Shown: piece after piece, positions 8,401 to 14,456 of the stretch
How the letters are laid out: each line of letters opens with the position of its first letter
How positions within the stretch are numbered: the first letter of the stretch is position 1
Notes under the pieces: model-generated
Told to the model about the DNA's origin: nothing
The model's input: the letters and a program-made list of their open reading frames with translations, nothing else
Databases searched by the model: none
Source of the DNA: Thiothrix litoralis
Lineage (GTDB): Bacteria; Pseudomonadota; Gammaproteobacteria; Thiotrichales; Thiotrichaceae
Assembly (NCBI RefSeq): GCF_017901135.1
Contig: NZ_CP072801.1
Span: 2,108,001 to 2,172,000 of the forward strand
Length of the DNA: 64,000 nt
Direction: 5' to 3'
Translations under genes and position numbers: made by a program

Positions 8401-10106
8401 AATTTAACCAGCCCGATGTCTTCCACATCGTTCTTGTCAAACTGCGACACCACGCCTTCGCCGTTTTCTTCGCAGCAAATCGCGGTGAAATCGGTCAGAT
8501 CGGTGGGTGAAATCAACACCCCGCCCGCGTGTTTGCCGGTATTGCGCGACAAACCTTCCAGCGAGATTGCCAAGTCCAGCAGGGATTTCACCTCTTCATC
8601 GCTGTTGTACAACTCGATCAGGTCGGGGGACACCAGTTCGGAATCCTTTTCGGACTTGGGGGTACGCCCCAGCGCGTCTGACAAGGTAATGCCAATGGTG
8701 AATGGGATCAGCTTGGCAATGCGGTCAACAAAACCATACGGATGCCCCAGCACCCGCCCCACGTCACGCACCACCGCTTTCGCCGCCATCGAACCGTAGG
8801 TGATGATCTGTGAAACCTGATTACGCCCGTAAGTTCTGGCCACGTAATCAATCACTTTGTCACGCCCATCCATGCAGAAGTCGATATCGAAGTCAGGCAT
8901 GGACACCCGTTCAGGGTTGAGGAAACGTTCAAACAGTAAATCGTAAGCCAACGGGTCAAGGTCGGTGATTTTCAACGCATACGCCACCAGTGAACCCGCA
9001 CCGGAACCCCGCCCTGGGCCTACCGGAATACCGTTGTCTTTCGCCCACTGGATGAAGTCGGCAACGATCAGGAAGTAACCGGGAAACCCCATTTCGTTGA
9101 TAACATCGAGTTCGATTTTCAGGCGTTCATCGTAAGGCTTGCGCTTTTCTGCAAATCCCGGCGTGCCGCGCGGAAATTTTTCACCGTAGAGAAAATCGAG
9201 GCGCTCTTCCAAACCCTTTTCGCTGACTTGGCAGAAATATTCGGCTTCGGTAAGACCCGGCGGGATCGGGAATTGTGGCAGGTAGTTTTTACCCAGTGTC
9301 AGTGAAACATTGCAGCGTTTGGCGATTTCAACGGTATTGCTGATGGCGCTGGGAATGTCGGCGAACAGTTCCACCATTTCACCCGGGGTACGCAAGTATT
9401 GCTGCGGGCTGTAACGTTTGGGGCGTTTGGGGTCAGCCAGCACATAGCCGTCGCGGATACAGACGCGGGCTTCGTGGGACGGAAAGTCGGATTCGGCGGT
9501 AAAGCGCACATCGTTGGTGGCGACCACCGGAATGTCGTGAAGCAGCGCCAGATCAATCGCCGCGTGGATGTAATCTTCCTCGCCATCGCGCCCGGTACGT
9601 TGCAGCTCCAGATAATAGCGATCAGGGAACATTGCCAGCCATTCTTGCAGGCGTTTTTCAGCCAAATCCTGGTTGCCAGATAGCAGCGCTTGGCCTACGT
9701 CGCCTTCGCGCCCGCCGGAAAGCATGATCACGCCTTCACTGAATTCCTTGATCCACTCACGGGAGACGCGGGGCACACCCAGCACTTGCCCTTGCTGATA
9801 AGCACGGGAAATCAACTTGGTAATATTGCTGTAGCCAGTATTGTTCTGGCATAGCAGGATGGTATGGAACAAGGTGTCAGTGCCTTGCTCATCCGTCAGC
9901 AATACGTCAACGCCGAAGATGGGCTTGATACCCGTGCCCATCGCGGCTTTGTAAAATTTGACCAGCCCAAAGAAATTATTGAGGTCAGTGATGGCAATCG
10001 CGGGCATTCCAATCTTTTCGACCGCTTTCATCAGCGGCTTGATGCGGATGGTGCTGTCGACCAAGGAATATTCGGTATGGAGACGGAGGTGGACGAATGG
10101 GGTCAT
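5463..10106 (-). CDS. dnaE: DNA polymerase III alpha subunit, intein-containing precursor
   Basis: Replicative polymerase catalytic subunit. The precursor is 1547 residues; removing a 371-residue intein (769-1139) leaves 1176, close to the usual ~1160. The N-terminal PHP domain begins MTPFVHLRLHTEYSLVDS. The polymerase core shows PDFDIDF (404-410) with two of the catalytic aspartates, and OB-fold and C-terminal domains follow. The intein splits the very conserved FAEYGFNK / SHSAAYALV segment. The start codon shares ATGA with the stop of the upstream HNH gene, and no clear Shine-Dalgarno precedes it, so translation may depend on coupling to the defence genes. It converges with the kinase-like gene. 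Confidence 0.97.
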   Translation of the reverse strand: MTPFVHLRLHTEYSLVDSTIRIKPLMKAVEKIGMPAIAITDLNNFFGLVKFYKAAMGTGIKPIFGVDVLLTDEQGTDTLFHTILLCQNNTGYSNITKLISRAYQQGQVLGVPRVSREWIKEFSEGVIMLSGGREGDVGQALLSGNQDLAEKRLQEWLAMFPDRYYLELQRTGRDGEEDYIHAAIDLALLHDIPVVATNDVRFTAESDFPSHEARVCIRDGYVLADPKRPKRYSPQQYLRTPGEMVELFADIPSAISNTVEIAKRCNVSLTLGKNYLPQFPIPPGLTEAEYFCQVSEKGLEERLDFLYGEKFPRGTPGFAEKRKPYDERLKIELDVINEMGFPGYFLIVADFIQWAKDNGIPVGPGRGSGAGSLVAYALKITDLDPLAYDLLFERFLNPERVSMPDFDIDFCMDGRDKVIDYVARTYGRNQVSQIITYGSMAAKAVVRDVGRVLGHPYGFVDRIAKLIPFTIGITLSDALGRTPKSEKDSELVSPDLIELYNSDEEVKSLLDLAISLEGLSRNTGKHAGGVLISPTDLTDFTAICCEENGEGVVSQFDKNDVEDIGLVKFDFLGLRNLTIIDWALQTINRKQAAKGLPPVDINRIPLDDKASFDLLKAQKTTAVFQLESRGMKDLIRRLQPDVFEDVVALVALFRPGPLQSGMVDDFINRKKGIAKVEYPHPSLEQILKPTYGVIVYQEQVMQIAQVLAQYTLGGADMLRRAMGKKKPEEMAKQRSIFMEGSRNNNVDESQAGYIFDLMEKFAEYGFNKTVDKDTEIHTLTGIKKIKDCKVGDQVVSVTVDGSHVCTDVIALHDHGEVPLWEIQFDDGTIERCTLDHKWLTENGQQPLWKIIRMGGQVWGSPAYQARHSCTSETMPYLHEHDSYGAIVRQGKSHALRHGHQNAQGGQRPFSALRGLPNHTQGSPGAYLQRTPTYARNAAQIFRNGEENISTSRYSAGKGAAFKGLEGRASNRISEYPSQSTCLSQIVQNGNMVGTPFNGVGVCAQHTISLPEGTQANRLCTPSEKNGDRSRWPVAFFSDSIRTTFANGAGTGSDAEPRNHEAILALNPAFDGMLQKQLWRTYLSRSEPVNSDHRQWRLGWNTVLRKPIRATFMGWSQGYDLEVAHPEHNFLLASGLCCSNSHSAAYALVAFQTAWLKAHHPAAFMAAVMSADMDNTEKVVTLLDDCRQLNLQVLPPDINRSEYQFTVDDKNRIIYGLGAVKGAGEAALSVLVEERNKNGAFQSLADLCKRSGTQKVNRRVLETLIKSGAFDSLGGTRRAMLEFLPEAMRMAEQYNRNQGTGQTDLFGGLFGNGVAESTPETAMPVREEFPEKERLRLEKETLGLYLTGHPLDEYKEEIAGLGSRKKLADIAEDEGTKYRREAVTLAGLVSSVRTQHTDKGKRAFVQLDDNTAYYEVMIFTDTFTQFGHLLEKEACVVLEGTLDTDQRTGKTRLKVEKVHNMQSVRENFLRKLLLKVDVSQVPQGVLEKLRQCLQPATAAGAFPIAVEYRNAEAQSELRLAGSWTLSLDDAGLRDLRQMLGKENVSLVF
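6740..7633 (-). CDS. Vsr-like homing endonuclease nested out of frame inside the intein
   Basis: This frame is shifted +1 relative to dnaE. From the ATG at 7633 it encodes 297 residues; with the TTG at 7681 it is 313 (numbering below). It carries a zinc-finger-like region (C66-x2-C69, H86/C87, C104-x2-C107) and a Lys/Arg-rich linker. The nuclease core has E181 in KMEIWLE, D209 in KQIDFV, IEVDGPWHF (D222, H226) and RDRMLNQEIMRRSW (D243), matching the Vsr/EDxHD homing endonuclease layout of the I-Bth0305I type. Reading the dnaE frame with +1 at AAAA (7559-7562) and -1 at GTTAT (near 6755) would join it seamlessly to the splicing blocks. It may be translated from its own start, by frameshifting, or not at all. 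Confidence 0.8.
   Translation of the reverse strand: MTELLNAVPSTTNGSQKTGSSRSGKLYEWVAKCGAVQRIKRDIHAHQKQCPICMSMIHTGPSSGKERVMHCGMVIKTRKEASAHFQRCEACQTIRKEVQVRTCKELQHTPEMRRKYSETAKKTSARADIQQERAQRLKVWRDEHPIEFQNIQAKAHASPKLSKMEIWLEPHLTALGFVRNTQFRCQKGHKQIDFVHRQKKMVIEVDGPWHFFPIRSEQHLQTVQARDRMLNQEIMRRSWRLIRLSMECFKSNSGELISPGLSQLIATIDNGDWDGIRCYGSLYEQRSWDGVKVMILK
7644..7648 (-). promoter_or_regulatory. Possible Shine-Dalgarno for the nested endonuclease
   Basis: GGGAG on the minus strand lies 10 bases before the ATG at 7631-7633 in the endonuclease frame. In the dnaE frame the same bases encode part of PLWEIQFDDG. It would allow independent internal initiation, but such a motif can also arise by chance. 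Confidence 0.4.
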
Positions 10107-10804
10107 GGTGTACTCGCTTGAGGGGCAGCAAAGTAAAAACGTAGAAATGAGATAAACGGAAAAGGAGGATTACGCTTCAATAAGATGCGAACCATTTCTT
10201 GTTTACTCAATTGCCGGAACATAGGATTATTAGTTTTAAGCATCACATCAAAAACAGCTTGTACAGCGTTAATACGATCATTCTGTAAACGGATGCAATT
10301 GAGATTTAGCAAGTTTATGGTGTACTCAGCTCTCGCATCTTCATTAGCAGCAGACATCCCCCCAGTATCTTTATTGTACTTAAAGAACTCGCCAATACTT
10401 TCATCCAGAACAGGATTTAGGAACTGTTTCACATTGAAATCATTGGATTTTTTATGACCACAGGAATGTACATCTTCTGGCTTATAGACCTTTTTAGTGT
10501 CGGTGTCACATAGTTCTCCGTTACACGAAGCAACCAAGTTTTTATAAGCAAAAGTAAGATGGGCAAACTCACCGCTCACATCTTTTGGGTGAATATGCTC
10601 AACGTGAGAAATATCTTTGCATATCTTTCGCTCACAATAAATACATAACTCTGACTGCTCAGCAATCAGATGATGATGCAAGGCTTTTTTACATTCACTA
10701 AGCTCTTGGTTTTCATAAAATTCATGCCACTCCGCATTCTCTGGCAGATTGGTCTTACAGGCTTCAAAAAAATCAGGGCTGTTACCTTTTTTTACATGAC
10801 GCAT
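10103..10804 (-). CDS. HNH endonuclease, PtuB-like (Septu) / TIGR02646 type
   Basis: A 233-residue putative nuclease subunit. The HNH core shows C54-x2-C57 (LCIYCERK), the metal-binding HVEHIHPK around residues 67-74, then Asn89 in YKNLVASC and further Cys/His residues (C94, C99, H117). This is the layout of HNH proteins paired with an AAA ATPase in Septu and related retron-effector modules. It starts in the TAATG overlap with the ATPase gene and its TGA lies in ATGA with the dnaE start, so it is tightly coupled on both sides. Family knowledge says the pair degrades nucleic acid when phage infection is sensed. The subtype is not resolved. Confidence 0.8.
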   Translation of the reverse strand: MRHVKKGNSPDFFEACKTNLPENAEWHEFYENQELSECKKALHHHLIAEQSELCIYCERKICKDISHVEHIHPKDVSGEFAHLTFAYKNLVASCNGELCDTDTKKVYKPEDVHSCGHKKSNDFNVKQFLNPVLDESIGEFFKYNKDTGGMSAANEDARAEYTINLLNLNCIRLQNDRINAVQAVFDVMLKTNNPMFRQLSKQEMVRILLKRNPPFPFISFLRFYFAAPQASTP

Positions 10805-11955
10805 TAGACGGCATCCCGTAGCTCAATAAGAAAAGCCATTTCTTGCATGAAACGGGAATGATCACTCTCTTCGGATAACTGAGCTTTCACTGCTAATGCT
10901 TCTTGCGTGCTTTCCTTCCTGTCTTCAACAAACTTGCGGTATTGTGCATATAGCTTCAATAATTCTGGCGGACGTGGATCAGCTCCCATGATTTCAGAAA
11001 GAATAGAGTTTACATCTACACCAGAGGGTGGTTGATTCATATGAACAGGTTGTATTTTTCCATTTTCCTTACGTAACAAAATACGGTTTTTGTAGGGAAC
11101 GGTGGCGATGATCTGCGGCGAATGTGTTGCCACAATGAACTGGTTATTTCCCCCAATCCTGCTGTAGATTTGCATGATTTTTTGTTGCCATGCAGGATGG
11201 AGAGCGATTTCAGGCTCATCAATCAATATAATTGAATTATTTGGATTCAATATCATTAATGAAATGACGCGACCATAAAGTTGCTTTTCGCCATCACTTA
11301 ATAAATCAATCGTTACTTCTTGATTAGATGCATTGCTAAAAACGGGGCGATTAAATAATCTTTTGGAAAGCCCTGTAAGTTTTGTCAACAAATTTGCATC
11401 CAAGAAATTATCATTGAAGGAGTCAACTGATTCCTTCATCCGCTGTTCAGAACTTGCAACATTGCTTTCAATAATTTTATTAAGAATGTATTCTTTTATA
11501 TAAAACTCAGCCTTTCCCAATATACTATTAATATCTATCTTTTGCGCATAAGAATATTTGTTTTCTAGTTGTGAAATAGCCGCATATTGAAAGCTTTGCT
11601 GCGAAGGTAAAAATATCAATCTCGGCACATCATGAAACAATATGCCATCATGATTTTCTTTGTTTAATCTTTCAACTTCCCTGTATAGCGGCAGCCAATT
11701 ATCTGCTGTAACAGAGGGAAAATCAGAAATTGATACAGTGCCATGCTTACCAGTATGTATAAAAACTGAAGGGTTCGATATAGCCTGAAAAACAGCTTCG
11801 AGCAAGCTGGTTTTACCCGTGCCATTTATACCCGCGATAACATTAACCACATTCCCCGTTTCTGGATCAGCAGTTGCGCCACCCGGTGGTTGAAAGTGAA
11901 TATCGATGTCTTCCAACACGCGGAATTTGTCGATTTTGATTTTTTCAATGTACAT
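10804..11955 (-). CDS. ABC/SMC-type ATPase, PtuA-like (Septu)
   Basis: A 383-residue ATPase presumed to control the HNH partner downstream. Walker A is GINGTGKT (42-49), the ABC signature is LLSDGEKQ (218-225), Walker B is SIILIDEP (241-248) with ALHPAWQQ after it, and the switch histidine is H278 in ATHSPQI. This is the AAA_21 / OLD-like nucleotide-binding fold without a TOPRIM domain. It lies 12 bases after the PIN gene and overlaps the HNH start by one base (TAATG). The pairing with an HNH protein is what supports a Septu-like call. Confidence 0.82.
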   Translation of the reverse strand: MYIEKIKIDKFRVLEDIDIHFQPPGGATADPETGNVVNVIAGINGTGKTSLLEAVFQAISNPSVFIHTGKHGTVSISDFPSVTADNWLPLYREVERLNKENHDGILFHDVPRLIFLPSQQSFQYAAISQLENKYSYAQKIDINSILGKAEFYIKEYILNKIIESNVASSEQRMKESVDSFNDNFLDANLLTKLTGLSKRLFNRPVFSNASNQEVTIDLLSDGEKQLYGRVISLMILNPNNSIILIDEPEIALHPAWQQKIMQIYSRIGGNNQFIVATHSPQIIATVPYKNRILLRKENGKIQPVHMNQPPSGVDVNSILSEIMGADPRPPELLKLYAQYRKFVEDRKESTQEALAVKAQLSEESDHSRFMQEMAFLIELRDAV

Positions 11956-11967
11956 ACAATTCAGCCT

Positions 11968-12486
11968 TCACGGTTTAGGGTGGCGGCGGCGCGGAATCAT
12001 CGCAGGTCGAGCAGGCTCATAGGCTTTCAAGCCGTGATCGCCAGTCAGGATTTCCACAGTATAGCCTGCCTTATGGTAATACTCGGCAACGTCTTTGATG
12101 GTGGCATCGCCTATCGACAGCTTTTGGGCGGCTTGCGCAGGCCAATTTTCGGATAAAGTACGCAAGTTGTCAGCCTGCCACAAGTCGGCTTGTTCGGTGA
12201 ATGCAGCCCACGGTGAACAGGCATCCGCAGCCAAACGCAAGTAATCTGCCAGTTTGGTAGCAAGGCTGAAACGATCACCCGCGACTTGCGCGATATGGTT
12301 GCCTGTTTCAATCAGTGTGGCAACGGGCAACACAAAAGTGCTGTGTTTCAACTGCTCTGCCTGCAACAAGGTGTCGATACGGGCATGAGTCCAACGGTCT
12401 TCGTGTGTTCCCGCCTCTTTTTTACCCGGCACTTGCAACCAGCAACACAATACGGAGGTATCCAGAATCAGTACACGCCTACCCAT
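11968..12486 (-). CDS. PIN-like domain protein paired with an AAA ATPase
   Basis: About 172 residues from the ATG at 12486, which overlaps the stop of the preceding ATPase by 8 bases; a longer form could start at 12510. The N-terminus VLILDTSVLCCWLQV has the first acidic residue of PIN nucleases. Further acidic positions sit in the middle (ATLIETGNHI) and near the end (SIGDATIKDVAEYY, ILTGDHGLKAYEP). The PIN fold usually makes metal-dependent RNases, often toxins or defence effectors. The fixed coupling to the ATPase suggests a two-gene effector module. I cannot match it to a named system. Confidence 0.7.
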   Translation of the reverse strand: MGRRVLILDTSVLCCWLQVPGKKEAGTHEDRWTHARIDTLLQAEQLKHSTFVLPVATLIETGNHIAQVAGDRFSLATKLADYLRLAADACSPWAAFTEQADLWQADNLRTLSENWPAQAAQKLSIGDATIKDVAEYYHKAGYTVEILTGDHGLKAYEPARPAMIPRRRHPKP

Positions 12487-13600
12487 GTACCGACTCCAAC
12501 GACTTTTCAATCAAACCTTGGGTGGAAAGTTTGCCAACAGTGCCTTGTGCCAACAGTTTCGGGAGTTGTTCGATGTCTTCCAATAACGTCAACTTGCTCT
12601 CGCCTGTGAGGCTATCGCGGTGGGCAACGGTAACGAATGGCACAAACTCCGTTCCCAATGCGTCCAATAATGCGGGATTATGCGTTGTGACTAATACATC
12701 AATATTACGTTGTTTACCGATGGTTTGCAGGGCTTCCAGTAATAAGTGTGCGCGGGAAGGGTGAAAACCATTATCCACTTCGTCGATTGCTAACAAACTG
12801 CCTTCCGGCAAAGTCAGTAAAGCGGTAAGAATGGCGAGAAAACGTAATGTGCCATCAGACATAGCGCGAGCATCGACAGTAAATACCTCCCCCGACTCTC
12901 CCCATTTCTCATCGCAATAAAGCATCGCATCTTTACCCAGTTTCCCGACTTTTTCGGCATAAACACGATGAATATCACGCTCCGGCAAACGACTAGCGTA
13001 TTGAGTGAGCGTATCTTCAATTTCTTTTTGACGTTCGGCAGAAAGTGATGCTAATACTCCAGCAACATTGCCAGCATCTTCTTTTAAACGAGTATAAACC
13101 GGAGAAAACCCACGCATAAGCTGGGGCATTGGATTTAATAGACATATATTCGTCAATGTCGAATACATAAATTCTAAAGCACCAAAAAGTTCCAAATCAT
13201 GATCATCATTATATGCCTCTAGTATTGCAGACTGTTGATTAAGCCTCGATTTATATTTTATATTACCATTAATTTTTATCGTTTGATCTTTTATTAAAAA
13301 ATCACCACCTAACATGCCAAGAACAATGGTATATTCATAAATCATATTATAAGTCGTACCAATGGCAATACTTAACTTCGCATAGTCGCTAGATTTATTT
13401 ATGAGCCAATCATTACTACCGCGTACAGCATCAAGTGAATCTTTAATATTTCCACGTACAATACCATGCAAAAACTGGAGTGCATCGAGTACGTTGGATT
13501 TGCCGCTGGCGTTCGTGCCGATCAGGATGGAGAGCGGGTCAATGTACAGCGTCGCTTCGCCGAAGCTCTTCCAGTTTTCCAAACGCAATTCGGTGATCAT
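12479..13600 (-). CDS. AAA_21-type ATPase paired with PIN protein
   Basis: 373 residues. Walker A is GTNASGKS (28-35); an ABC-like signature ARAMSDGTLRFLAIL is followed by Walker B LLAIDEVDNGFHP and switch histidine VTTHNPALL. This is the recombination-type SMC/ABC ATPase found with many defence effectors (COG4637/COG1106-like). The middle (codons around 60-150) is visibly more AT-rich than the ends, which suggests mosaic origin. It starts within an ATGA overlap with a deleted mazG copy and runs into the PIN gene, making a coupled string of genes. Its exact role is unknown. Confidence 0.78.
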   Translation of the reverse strand: MITELRLENWKSFGEATLYIDPLSILIGTNASGKSNVLDALQFLHGIVRGNIKDSLDAVRGSNDWLINKSSDYAKLSIAIGTTYNMIYEYTIVLGMLGGDFLIKDQTIKINGNIKYKSRLNQQSAILEAYNDDHDLELFGALEFMYSTLTNICLLNPMPQLMRGFSPVYTRLKEDAGNVAGVLASLSAERQKEIEDTLTQYASRLPERDIHRVYAEKVGKLGKDAMLYCDEKWGESGEVFTVDARAMSDGTLRFLAILTALLTLPEGSLLAIDEVDNGFHPSRAHLLLEALQTIGKQRNIDVLVTTHNPALLDALGTEFVPFVTVAHRDSLTGESKLTLLEDIEQLPKLLAQGTVGKLSTQGLIEKSLESVHG

Positions 13601-13755
13601 GCATCGCCCTCCGCTTGCAATTCAGTGTATTTCTTCACAGCCCCTTTCGCCCTCAAGGAAAGCGAAATAGCGAGATTGCGCGGGGTGTGGAACTGCGCCC
13701 AACTGCGTTCGGCACGGAAGTGCATGAGTTCGCCCACAAGGTCTTTCGGTAACAT
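13597..13755 (-). pseudogene. Internally deleted mazG-like pyrophosphohydrolase copy
   Basis: A 52-codon open frame from the ATG at 13755. Its first ~34 residues (MLPKDLVGELMHFRAERSW...) match the intact mazG-like protein at 50543-50881. It then jumps in frame to that protein's C-terminal KKYTEL and adds a short tail. About 60 residues with the acidic metal-binding helices are gone, so it cannot be an active pyrophosphohydrolase. Its TGA overlaps the ATPase start (ATGA). It keeps a TATAAT and an AGGA-type ribosome site similar to the intact copy, so it may now serve as promoter and leader for the defence operon. Confidence 0.8.
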
Positions 13756-13786
13756 GGCGTGGCTGTCCTGTTGAAACTGACACAGG

Positions 13787-13792
13787 ATTATA
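13787..13792 (-). promoter_or_regulatory. Probable -10 box of the defence operon (inherited from mazG copy)
   Basis: TATAAT on the minus strand, 32 bases before the deleted mazG start. The intact mazG copy has TATAAT at 50910-50915 in the equivalent place, followed in both by a CTTCAA/TTTCAA and AGGA stretch. No convincing -35 is visible here. Confidence 0.45.
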
Positions 13793-13844
13793 GCTCAGAC
13801 ACGCCATTAAGGTACTTGGATTGAACGGCAGCAACAGCCGACCA

Positions 13845-14456
13845 TTACACTTCCATCGCCGCGCTGTATTCGCCGCGCCGCGCCGCCAGATTGCAGCGGG
13901 CACGTTGCAGCAATGCCTGTTGTGCCGCTTTCACGTTGGCATCCTGACCCGCCCATGCTTCCATAGCAGGTTGCTGAAGGGCACGGCCATACGAAAATGA
14001 CAACGCCCAAGGTGCACGAGACTTGAAGCCCACATTCATGGCATTCAAACGGGACGAAGCCAGTTCAGCAGATTGGCCGCCCGACAGAAACATGATCCCC
14101 GGAACGGCAGCAGGCACGGCTCGCAGGAAACACCTTACCGTAGCGTCGGCTACCACCTTTGCGGTTTTGATGCCGGGAATAATGCCCGCATCCATGACAG
14201 CTTGTACGAAGGGAATGCCCGCACTCGTGGTCTGGCGGATGGTTTCGTCGTAAAGGATTGCGCCGCTGATGCATTCGCCCAGACCCGCTGTCGTCACGAT
14301 CATTTCGCGGTAAGCGCGGTGGGCTTCCTCAGTCTGCGGAATGTCCAGCTTGGCGAAACGTTTGTTGCAGGTTGGATTGCTTTCATCCATCGCCAAGATG
14401 CCTTTGTTGTCGGCAACCAGCGCCTGCGCGGTATTGATGAGTGCTTGTGTATTCAT
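13845..14456 (-). pseudogene. Class I fructose-bisphosphate aldolase with large internal deletion
   Basis: The first ~100 residues ([46 protein letters not shown]) and the last ~100 (ATVRCFLRAVPAAVPGIMF, LSGGQSAELASSRLNAMN) are typical class I aldolase. The normal protein is about 340 residues; here the open frame is 203. The missing ~130 residues include the Schiff-base lysine region (ILKPNMV in relatives), so the product cannot be catalytic. The deletion is in frame. It is last in the DUF302-PPK2-phosphoketolase operon, with ATGA overlap to the phosphoketolase stop. Confidence 0.85.

Noticed and set aside
10103-11955. Retron (reverse transcriptase plus ATPase-HNH effector)
   Set aside because: No reverse transcriptase or msr/msd-like sequence is seen nearby, so the pair is called Septu-like only.
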